Origin: Gambelia wislizenii | Lineage: Eukaryota; Chordata; Lepidosauria; Squamata; Crotaphytidae | Assembly: GCA_030847615.1 (NCBI GenBank) | Contig: JAUMIR010000005.1 | Coordinates: forward strand, 238,490,645-238,554,644 | Direction: 5' to 3' | DNA: 64,000 bases | Shown here: positions 50,101-62,100 of the stretch, piece after piece | How the letters are laid out: every line of letters starts with the position of its first letter | How positions within the stretch are numbered: position 1 is the first letter of the stretch | Position numbers and translations under genes: made by a program | Notes under the pieces: generated by a model | The model's input: only the letters and a program-made list of their open reading frames with translations | Told to the model about the DNA's origin: nothing | Database searches by the model: none

Positions 50101-53100
50101 TGCTTTTCATTGAAAGGACAAGCCATCAATAGCTCTCAATATTGCTTTTTTGTGTGATATTGAAGAGCATGTGAAAACATGTCCTGCTGTAATCATAAGA
50201 TTACAGCATGACTGGGTGGTCCTCTTTCCCCCCTCCCCGTTCCCAGCGAAAAAAGTCTGGGTGAGAATGTGAAAACTATCCACAGGATGCTGTTTCTTTA
50301 CACATTTTTAGGTTTGTTTGAGTGTTTGTGTGTTCATTTACTTTGCAAATTAAGGGGGTTTTGGGGTTTTTAAGCACGCTCATGTCTTCTCATGAGAACC
50401 GCAGAAATCTCACCCATGCTAAATCATGGAACTAAAGTCCAATTCCTAAAGTTCTAGTGGCAGTTGTGTGATAATTCTGTGGTGGTTCTTTCACTCAATT
50501 ACAGCTATGTGTGATAATAAGTGTAATAATGCCACTATGTTTCCACTTTCCTCATTGGTGGAATTACAGTGTTTTAGATGCTAGTCTGATAAAGTCCTAA
50601 CTCTCCTCCTCTTGTCGCCATTGTTCATTTGCTTGCTCTCTGGGCCCAATCTGGACAACTGCAGAGCTGAGAACAGTCACCTTTGGGTTCTACAGCTCCT
50701 AGAACTCCCCAGCCAGTGTTGCTTAACAAAACACTAGGAACTGTAGTCCTGCCAAAATAAGTTTTCTAGTAAGGTGATCTGAGGTTGTTGCTCTATCTCT
50801 TCAGTTTTACTTGTATACTATGGAAAGGCAGGTGAATTTTGGAATGCCAGGAAGATATGCTTAAGTTTTCTGTTGAGCACATGGGTACAGTATGTATTTC
50901 TTCCTCCTAACCATCAAAGCAGCATTTCAGGAACAGCTTTTCTTCAAAGCAGCTTCTGTCACTTGCTCATCCAAGGCTGAGATGTAGAATCTCTGCAGGC
51001 TATAAAGACACAATCCTGATTGATTCTTTAATTGTGTTTTTGCTCTTTTAAAATCTGAAATGGAGCAATTTAGAAAATCCCCTTCATCTTCCTGCTTGTT
51101 AAGATGGATGTCTGGGAAGACTCCACTGGCATCTGCAGCTCCATATTGGGCTTTGCTGCCAAAAATATCCTGTTGTGAGAATAGCATAGCTAAAGGAAGA
51201 GCCTTTTTTGACTCTTTTAAAAATCTCTATGGCTGACAAAGTTCCTTCCTGACACCCAGTTAAGGCAGGTGATTGACTTTTGACTTTCCAGCTGCAATTT
51301 TTTTGGATTTGTCCATCTTGTGACAGTAACAATGGCTTGATTGGAAGGTCCGCGCGTGAAGAAGATCCCAGGTTCAAATCCTGACCCCAAGCAGCTGATA
51401 GGAAGCAGGGCCAGCCTTATTTTTGGGCAAAGCGTGGGACTTGTGCAGCCTTCCAGATGTTATTGGACTACAAGTCCCATCAGCCCTAGCTAGCATAGCC
51501 CATGGTGGAAAATGCTGGGAGTGCAACAGCATCTGGAGGGCAGTACTTTGCCTACCTCCAGGTTAGGTGGAATGAAGCATCTCCCATCCAGTGGTGTAGT
51601 GATATGTACTAAAGCTCACACCCACATTGTAGCACTCTCTGTAGTGATACCCCAAGGAGAGCCCAAAAATGTAGGCAGTTGTCTTTATCTGCTTAGCTAA
51701 GGATCTTTTAGCACCTTTGAGGCTAACTGAAAGAAGTTGGTAGCACCCCAAGGAGAGCCCAAAAATGTAGGCAATTGTCTTTATCTGCCTAGCTAAGCAG
51801 GTTCTACAAGTTTTCATCTCCACCAGGGACAGGTCTTTTGTAAAGCTAATGTGTTTTACCAAGTCAAAATCAAGCCATCCTAGAAAACGTTAGATCACAG
51901 TAACACAGTATTGCTGGGAAAATCCATTTTTCCTCCTGCTTTGTGGGGACTGTACATAAACTCTGAGGGAACAGGAGTGTCTAAGGGGCTGGCAGATGAT
52001 GGCATAATCCTTGTTCATCAAAGGGTGCGGCTATACAATCATAAAAAAATCCGTATGGGGGCCAAAAAATACAAACAGCCTGTCGTTCGTATGCATACGA
52101 ACCGGCTATACAATTTTTAAGCCCCCTAAGCTCCGTATGACTCCCTCTTCCTGAAGCTGGCTGGAGCGAGCAAGCCAAGCGGCAGTTTTAAATCTCCCGC
52201 CGCTTTTTTTTTTAAAGGTTCCTGGTTTGCGGACATTCGGTTTTCCGTATTTACAATATAAAATAAAAATAAATAAACATATAAATTCACGGACTTACCG
52301 GACGCTCGCTAGCCGGGAAACCAACATGGCGGCCGCTCCCAATTCCCCTCTGTGCTAACCCCGCCCCCTCTACTCGGCCAGCCAATCAGATTACCCTGCC
52401 TGTTCATATGTGTGCGAACGGACCGTACAGACCCGTCAGCCATCCGAACGGCGTACTGATTTCTCTTCGCGATCCGCTTTCCTTCCCGAATGCCGTATGT
52501 GTGTATTTCAGGGTGGAAAACCGCCCCCCCTCTTTTGCATTCGTGTGCATCCGAACGGCCGTTTGTACGGAAGTGCAAACTTTCGCACACCGTACGTATT
52601 ATTTAAATCGTGTAGACGGGACCAAAATGTCCTGGGGCCTCAACACTATGAAGCCCTGGGTCTGCAGTACCACTACTCTCCTCCCATTATTCAATCCTAT
52701 ACAGGACTGGTTTCTGAAAATAAGTGATATTGCTTGAACTAGACTGTGGTTACATTGATGCATCAAGCAGCACTGAATGGTAAAGCTCATACTGACTAGT
52801 ACCACTACATGCTGGAGAGTGAACATGAATTAAGATTGTTGTACTGGGAGATCCAGGTTTAAATCCTCACTGGAATTTTAAACTTGCTGGTTGAAGGTGA
52901 GCTTCTCATTCTTGCCTACCTTACAGGGTTGGTGTGAGGCTAAATGGAGCTGTCTCTGATCTTGCTGGCTATCAGTTATTGGCTTCATTCTCTCTTGTAA
53001 GCTTTCCAAAGGCATTTGGCTGGCTGACTCCATTCCTTTTGAAAAGAGAGCACTCAGTCAAATGACCTTTGTCAGTCTGACTGTGACCCACTCATATTTA

Positions 53101-56100
53101 TAATATGCAAAGGGATCTTGTAGCACCTTTGAGGCTAACTGAAAGAAGTTGGTAGCATAAGCTATCATAGACTTTGAAAGCTTATGCTACCAAGTTCTTT
53201 CTCTCAGTCTCAAAGGTGCCACAAGATCCCTTTGCATACTGATCCATACTACACAGATATGTCTTGAATATTTGTAATTTGTTAGCATTTTAAATTCATA
53301 ACATACATGGCAAAGCACATTATGCTCTTATCACTGATCTTCAGAATACAAGTATTTATTTTTAAAAGAAGGCAAACAAGTTCCAGCTGCACTAAAGCTG
53401 TTGTACGTGCATTAGATGATTGAGGTAAGGTTGGTTGGTCTTAATTTTATAATACTAAACACTTGTGCCTAATTCTGTTGTTTTACTTTCCCCTCCCCAT
53501 TCTTTTTTCCTTTTGTTTAATGTCATCTTTAAACAGTCCCTGCTTCAGGTTTACAGTGTAGCTTTATGAAACTGTAAATGATTATTGGAACTTTTCTGGT
53601 TGACAAGTAAGATGTATAAATGTTTTAAATAAATATGTATTGTCATAAAGGTCGTTTTCTTTGTGGATCAGGCAGTTGAATAAAACCAATGGTTGAGAAC
53701 ATTCTTTGACTTACTCTCTGTCTGTTTTCTCTAGAGTCTCCTCAGCAAGACAGCTTTCCCTTCACCTGTGAGAAAATTCTCCCCCAAAGGGATGAGAAAT
53801 TTGCGGTTCAGCTCATGTACAGATCCTGAGGAGTCTCCCTCAACTTCTTTGGTTAACATTAATCCTTTTACACCTGATTCATATAGGCAGATGGTTTTCC
53901 ATCCCAGTGGGAAGAGGAAAGCTAGAGGGGAGCTGTGAGTGTTTTCTTACTATTTAAATAAGTGATATTTTATCTCACTTAGAATGCAAAATAGAATAGT
54001 AGAATCAAACTAGATATTAAGAGGAAGGTGTGCTCCCCAAGATTGCCCTGTTTTCCATCACAAAGTGGGATTTTCTCAGAGATGCATGTTTCAGCAATCA
54101 GACTTGCAAATTAAACTTGTGCTTTCTGTGCAATGGTTAAATCAAAGCAAAACATAGTAAGTGCAAGATACAGAGGGGAGCAAAAGGGCATAGTGTGTCA
54201 AACAGATGTCTTTCACAACTTGGGCAAAAACATGTCAAGCCTAGCTTTACCTTAATAACCTGTTGGTCTCCAAAACTATTTTACAACCAGTTCTTGAGTT
54301 TCTGGAAAGCTTAATGGGTTTTGTCATAGAGAAGTTTAGTAATAGACGCTGTTCTCCTGACTGATGGCAGCTTCTGATCCTGCACAGCTGGAGGAGAGCA
54401 ATAATTGGTAAAGACACAGTCCCATTGAGTTATGGAGAGGCCAAACAGGACTAGCCAGTGGGGCCCACAGGCAGATAATGTTGTCTGTTATTATGTTTAA
54501 CATCCCACCTTTCCTCCAAGGAGCTCAAGGTGGCATATATGGTGCTCTTTTGTCTGACAACAACCCTCTTAGGTTGAGAAATGATGTCTGGCTCAGGTTT
54601 CATGACTAAGTGAGAATTTGAATTGAATTTGAAAGTAGATTTTCCCAGTCCTAGTACATTACTCTAATCAATATATTTATGATGCAGCACTCTCTGCTGG
54701 AGATGCTCGAGTTCTGGGTTTCTGCTATCAAGCAGGGATTGGACTAGAGGGCCCTCCTCTCCAATTTTTCACAAAGGTCTTTATGAACAATTCCTTATGG
54801 AAAGGTTCTCTGGACGTCAGAATCATAGAGTTGGAAGAGACCAAAAGGGCCATCTAGTCCAACACCCTGCCACGCAGGAATACACTGTCAAAGCATTCCC
54901 AACAGATGGCCATCCAGGCTCTGTTTAAAAACCTCCAAAGAAGGAGACTCCACCACACTCCGAGGCAGCGCATTCCATTGCGGAATAGCTCTTACTGTCA
55001 GGAAGTCCTTCCTAATGTTTAGGTCAGTGATGGCAAACCTATGACACGCGTAGCCATTTCTGATGACACATGGGCATAGGGCTCCTCTCCCCCAGCCCGC
55101 AACCTCACCACCCTCCCTAAAGTGGCAATCAGGGCTTCAAAGCCCCAATCGCCACTTTCCTCCACCTCCCCACCCTCCCTAAAGTGGCGATTGGGGCTTC
55201 AAAGCTCCAGTCCCACTTTCTTCCCCCCTCTCACCCTCCCCAAAGTGGGAATCTGCAAATATGCAGAACCACAAATGTGAAAACAGCAAGTGTGGAGGGA
55301 CACCTGTAGTCACAAATGTTTCATCCTCCTCTATGAGACACTCTGTGCCGGAGGTCTGTAGGCCAAAACAACAGAAGTCCAGCACAGAGCATCTAGTTCT
55401 GGGACTTCTGGTTAAGCCGGGATCTTTGCCCTCATTTCCGCCAGCAGAGATAATGTTTTTTCCTCAAAGTGACACACCACCTGAGTTATGCTCAATTTTT
55501 TGGCGAAGTTTGATGCACCAAGCTCAAAAGGTTGTCCATCACTTGTTTAGGTGGAATCTCTTGTCCTATAGTTTGCAAGCTTTGCAAATCATCATTTTAA
55601 CCCAAAGATAGATTCTTTGTCTTGACTACAGGAAAACCTAGTAAGTACTGAATTGATCAATAAAAGCAGCTTTGGTCATGCTGGTTGGGAATGATAGGAG
55701 TTGTAGTTTGACACATCTGAAGGATACCAGTCTGGGGAAAGGAGCTTAGGATGGAGTTCAGAAAGAACCCTACTTTATTTCTATTCTGTAGTACAGTTGC
55801 CCTTCCACATTCGCGGCTTTAAGATTTGCGGTTTTGACTATTCACAGTTTTGGGAGCGCCCCCTTCGCCATCCAAAAAACTGCAACGGGGTCGCTGCTCC
55901 TCGGGTGGGTGGGAGGGGGTGGGAGGAAGCAGCGACAAGGCTTGGGTAGCCCCGTTGCTGCTCCTGGGGGGGGGGGGTGGGAGGAAGCAGCGACAAGGCT
56001 TGGGTAGCCCCGTCGCTGCTCCTGGGGGGGGAGAGAAGCAGCGGGGGTTGTGGGAGGGTGGTGGCGTGACCTAGTTTTTATTCGCGGTTTTTTCACATTC

Positions 56101-59100
56101 GCGGGGGTCTCATGCCCCTAACCCCTGCGAATGTGGAGGGACAACTGTATTTAAAAAAGGCAGGAAGAAGAGCATCCCCCCACAAATCAGTAATCAATGG
56201 GAGAAGTGAGAGTATACTGGTAGTAGACTTGCAAGCTAGAGCACTGACAGTGAGAGTTAGTATGGCCCAGTAGTTAGAGTGCAGAGCTTGTACTTGGGAA
56301 ATCAAGGTCCTAGTCAGTGTATCCCTTGGCCAGCCCCACTCCCTCTCTCAGTAAGCTTAGCTTACAGGCTTGTTGTGAGAGTATTCAACAGATCACTACA
56401 AACAGCCCCCCCCCAACCCCAAATAATGGAATGAGTGGTTACAGGGACAACAACTGGCAAGATCCAAGGATATTTCCTGCAAAAATTTATACTTCTTTGA
56501 ACCAACTTAGAAGAACATTGGGGATCTCTTATTTTTTTTTTTTTTTGTTCCAAATGCAGGAGAAATGTCTTCATCTGCATGCATAAAGGATAAAAGGTGC
56601 TTGCTGTTTCAAGGGATCTTTGCAGATCTATTTGGAATTGCATGAACATTTTCTTCCAGGTCAACTTAGGAGTCTTGGCTTTCACAACTTGAGAATTGGA
56701 TTTCCTTTGTTTGAAATGCCACATTGCTACACGTCTTACGTCTTGAGATATAGAAATCTTCCAAGGCAAAGGCTGTAGCTTCTGTAGTCCTAGAGTGAAT
56801 TTTCTTGTGGTTTCTGTTCACTTTACGTGCAGACGTGCCTGTATAAATATTTAATAAAGCTTGAGTAGTTCCTGAAGCTCATGCTTAAATATTTAAATGG
56901 TGAAACTGAAAGCTTGTTGACTATCTGTGAGCATGAGGAGACCACTTCATGGGATTAATATTATTGTTTTAGGGATGATCCCAGCCAAAAAGGGGGTCCA
57001 ATGGAGTTGGGCTTGCCAGCCAAGGTGAGTAGTGTGTTTGCACAGGTGTATAAATACCTTTACTTCTGTGTGTAAAAAAGAAGAACAGTTTGTTAACCTA
57101 CAGCAGCAAAGTATTACTGGAACATAATCATAAGGGCTCCCTTCCTTCTTTAATCTTAAAATGTGAGAGAAAACCAATAAGTATATTTTAAGAAGGCATT
57201 GTCAGATGGGGGCCATCGAAATGAAACAGGAGTACAATGAGAGAACTCATTGCCATATTACACAATTACTTATAAGGCTTCAAGCTGCAGAACCAAAACA
57301 CATCTGCAGCCATATTTAAATACAGAGCTTGGAAACAAGTCCTCTTTTTGGAATAAAGTTCCCAGAATCCCACAACCACTGCAGCCATGATGGCAGGTGG
57401 ATTCATTGATATGCTCTGCTTTAAGTCAAAGAGGGGCAACAAATTTCCAACCTATGAGAAATGTTCTCTCTTTTTTGCTTATTTCATACCATCCTGAAAT
57501 CTAAATGTATAAAGTACTCCACCTCTTCTTCAACTAATCTTTGAAGGTGGGCAACTTCTGACTATTTTAATGCTGTTGAACTGTAATTCCCATCACCCCA
57601 AGGCCAGCATGACCAATGGTGTGGAATGATGGGAGGTGAAGTCCCAATGACATCTGGAGGACCTGTCTGGTAGAAAACCCCTCCCAGGTCTAGGTTTTAT
57701 GTAGATTTTGATGACAAGTTAATAATGAGTGTGGGTGGCCGGGGTGGGTGGGGGGAAGGTTAAGGCATTTAGGCTGAACTGATGACTGCTACTGTAAGTT
57801 ATTACTTGATGTTTGCTTTTTGTCGTTCTTATTCTGCTAACTGTCTGGACTTTTAAATCTTTTTTTCTGTTTCTATGACAATGTTACTTTTGCTGTTTTT
57901 ATTCTTACTGTTTGTTATTGTGACCTGTTCTGATGAAAGCAGTGGGGTCTAACATTTTAAAATACAGTAAAGCATACTTACTGACTTTCTTACCTGAACA
58001 CTAAGCAGACCAAGCCTACTTGGCTAGCTTTAGGTGTATGTTGAAACAGTTATTGATCTGGGATAGTAATCAATTCTGTAATGAACCTAATAATTTTATT
58101 GTGAGCAATCAAGTACTTCTTACTTTCCATGTGAAGCTCTCTGGCTGGGTTCACACACAGTGATAAACCAGACTGTGATTTGCTGGATTCTGGCTTGTTG
58201 CTCATTTCCATGAACAAACCATGGTTTGTTAGCCGGACACCAACCACAATTAGAAGCCATGTTTTGTTGCTGGTTTATGAATTCTGACTTATTTAAATCA
58301 TGACTTATCATTGAAACAAAATCGATGGCTTGGTCTTGATTTGTTTTTCCCAGCTGCCTACTGTGAAACAGGAGCTTTGAAACAGGAGTCCCCCTTTCCC
58401 CCCAAGAAATAGGGAAAACAAAGGATGTTTGTTTTATTATCTGCAGAACAGTTCATAACTAAAGCAACAAACTCTGGCAAGCATAAAATGGTAGCTGAGC
58501 ATGATTAAGGTTGCCAGTTCAAGATTGTCCTATGGCCAGAGGTTTCCAGGCCAAAACCTGAGACCTAGGCATGACCCCTGGTGATGTCATTATCAACCAC
58601 AGTTGCTCACAGCTTGTCATTCAGATATACACACAGAGAGGGCATATTTTCCTTCTTGGAAATTTGGAAATAAGGACAGAAATCTTAATTAAAATAAAGG
58701 TGAAGTAAGGAAATTATTCCTTCTCACTTACTTGAGGAGATGGGATAAGGAACATTTAATTTAGCTTACTTTGAATCACAGAATCATAGAGTTGGAAGAA
58801 ACCTTAAGGGCCATCCAATCCAACCCCCAGCCATGCAGGAATACATAATCAAATCATTCCCGACAGATGGCCATCTAGTCTCTGTTTAAAAACTTCCAAA
58901 GAAGGAGACTCCATCACACTACGAGGCAGTGTATTCCACTTCCAAACAGCTCTTACTGTCAGGAAGTTCTTCCTAATGTTTAGGTGGAATCTCTTTTCCT
59001 GTAGTTTGAACCCATTGCTCCATGTCCTAGTGTCTGGAGCAGCAGAAAACAAGCTTGCTCCATCCTCAGTATGACATCCCTTTGAATATTTAAACATGGC

Positions 59101-62100
59101 TATCATGTCACCTCTCAACCTTCTCTTCTCCAGGCTAAACATTCCCAGCTCCCTAAGCCGCTCCTCATAGGGCATGGCTTCCAGACCCCCCACCATCCTG
59201 GTCACCCTCCTCTGGACACGTTCCAGCTTCTCAATATCCTTCCTAAATTGTGGTGCCCAGAACTGGATACAGTATTCCAGGTGGGGTCTGACCAAAGCAG
59301 AATAGAGCGGCACTATTACTTCCCTTGATATAGACACTATACTCCTATTAATGCAGCCTAGAATTGCATTGGCTTTTTTAGCTGCTGCATCACACTGCTG
59401 ACTCATGTTCAGCTTGTGGTCCACTAAAACTCCTAGATCCTTTTCGCATGTACTGCCCTCAAGCTATGTGTCACCCATCCTATATCTATGCATTTCATTT
59501 TTACTGCCCAAGTGTAGTATCCTACATTTCTCCATGTTAAAATTCATTTTGTTAGCATTGGCCCAGCTTTCTAATCTGTTCAGGTCATTTTTGATTCTGA
59601 TCCTGTCCTCTGAGGTATTAGCTACCCCTCCTAATTTGGTGCCATCTGCAAACTTGATAAGCATACCCTCTATTACCTCATCCAAGTCATTGATTAAGTA
59701 CTTGTGCTTATCACAAGTACTTGTGCCTAGTCAGAAGATGGATAAAAAGCAGAGTGGAGTGCTGCCACAATGACCAGGTGGGGGGGGGGGGGAACTAATA
59801 AGTGCACAGACCCCTTGGAGAGTCTTGGTAAGTTGCTGCAACAAATCAGTTAGGCCTTGGAAATTGTATCAGGCTGCTGCTCTAGTAGCTAGACTGGAAA
59901 TCTGCACATAGCCCTTTCCTCTTGCCCAGAGCTGAATTCACCAAAACTGGAGGATTTGCACTCTCATCTCTCACCTGGAGATGACCTATGAAAGCTGCAG
60001 ACTCAGGGTCAGACTCTGAGGCCTGGCAACCCTTAGCCTGATATCTCGATGCAGTCAGGCCAAACAGTGTATTGAATGGAAGTTAGCTTTCTGGTGGCTT
60101 TCACATTCAAATGTGATAACTCTCAGCCCTCCCTAAACTCAAAGTTAAATAAAAACTATTTACAAATGCATACTTTTAAAATAATTCCATAGAAATATAC
60201 AGCTGGAAGGGACAACAGGGGTAATCACCATGCAGGAATGTGCATCTCCCCTCACTGCTTTTGTTGTTTGCCCCCCACTCCTTTTGAATACCGTGGATTG
60301 ATGCGGGATCCCATTTGGACAGGGTGTGATTTCCAGACCACATATATTGCAGATATGTGTTTAAATTTACATTTTCATTCAGGTTCATAATAATAATAAT
60401 TTCAGAATAATACAGAAAGGTGGGCAGATTTAGGGATGAAGATATGAGAAAGTTACATGGATTAAGAATGATTGCTTTGCTCATCCCTGCAACAGGTAAA
60501 CTCTTCCTGGGACTGTACTACTTCAGAATTCCAGTGTCTTATCTGTTTCTTGCCATGTAAACCTGAGTCCTCTTGTAAGACGACAAGAAAGCTAGTCTAT
60601 TAGAAATCTTTCTGTTGAATGTAGCTTTCTGTATGAAGGGGTTTATGTCTGTGTGAAGCCAAACACCACTGCCCCACTGGTATCCAGCAGTGGTACAATC
60701 CTAGTGGGATTAGATAATCTTGCTTGCTTTTTCAGCCCATGTTGATTGGCTCTAAATGTTTTTGTCTTATCATTATTACCACTGACTGTCTTGGCTACCA
60801 GGGGAGAAATTAAGCAATCACAAGCTTCTAATTGAAAATCTAATGAAGACAAAGCTTTTTACTTTTTTTTTGTGGGGTGGGGGTGAAGGGAAGCAGAGCA
60901 TAGCACCTTACTGAGTGTTAGATAACTATCTCCTGCGGTGCTGCCTGTCCTTGTGTTCCAGTGTACAAATCTCTCATCTGGCTTCATTCCCCTTGAGTCA
61001 GTGCTAAGTACTGTACAATTACTATTGTTTACAAGATAGATTTTAGCTTTCCAGTAGGAATTGTTAAGTGATAAGGCAGTATTGCCCTCTTCTGGTGAGA
61101 GTCCAAACTGATTCTAAATGTTGTACCTTTCTCTCTTGAAACTAAGCAGTCTCATTTTTTTACATAGGGCTTGTCTATACAAAGCAATAAAATGTGGATT
61201 GATGTGCAGTAATGCCAATTCACAGCAGCTTCTATTGTCTTAACACAGTTTTTTTTGGAAGATCACAGGCATGTGAAGCTATCAGCTTTTGATGTTCCAA
61301 CAGGCATGCCTGCAAATTAAGATGGTGGGTGCAAGTGAATTACTTGCATTTTTACTTACTTCAAGTAACTGCCACTGAACAGTTTTTTTTAACAAACAAC
61401 TAAACCCAAGGTGGAATCTTCTACTTTAGTACAGAAGCAAACAAAAAAGGGCTATTTTCTTGCCTTGGCGCACAATTGCTATGGCAAAAATCCAAAATGG
61501 TAGGTTCAGGCGCTTGCCTTGTTAGCAATCTCTGCGCCCTGCATACATCCAACCAATCAGCTGTCCACTCTGAGAATGCGCAGTGATGTGAATCGGTTGT
61601 CTTAACGGCTGTTAGTGTGCATTCCTCCACATTATTTTTTAAAAATACGGGAAAAGCTACAAAGGCTTTTCCTGCAGAGTATATAGAACATTTAGCCTAC
61701 CTTTTTTTTAACATGGTGGATTGATGCGGGATCCCATTAAGACAAATTGTATTTTCCTCAAATTCTATGAGGACTATTTTCGTCGTTTAGATGACCCCTT
61801 AGTGTACTCCAGATGTGTGGGAGTGGGACTCCCATCACAGCCTACATGGATGTTTGACATGTTGGCTGGGGATGGTGGGAGTTGTAGTTGCACACATCTG
61901 GAAGGCACCAGGTTGGAAAAGACTCAATAAGGGTTTAGTTAATGACATGTGTGAACATATGTAACTTTTAACCTTAGCACTTGTATTGTCATCTTGGTTA
62001 GTATCTCTACTCTACTTTCTTCTTCAAAAGACTAATCTTTTAATTGATCAGCCAGGGAGAAAACTAATTTTTCCAACAAAAAACCTGTGGTGATAACATT

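Larger units (their letters stand above)
45331..53734 (+). other. WEE2: WEE2 intron 1
   Basis: Repeats as listed. 45475-46265, 47795-48460, 49560-50920 and 53240-53730 show nothing I can name. 50927-51377 holds two minus-strand ORFs of 86 and 92 codons in different frames with no known motif. Confidence 0.7.

Noticed and set aside
52408..52737. Two plus-strand ORFs of 105-109 codons
   Set aside because: They sit in the GC-rich Harbinger-like element, shift frames against each other and have no recognisable domain.
55850..56096. Gly/Pro-rich ORFs on both strands
   Set aside because: Products of the G-rich tandem inside a pogo-like MITE.
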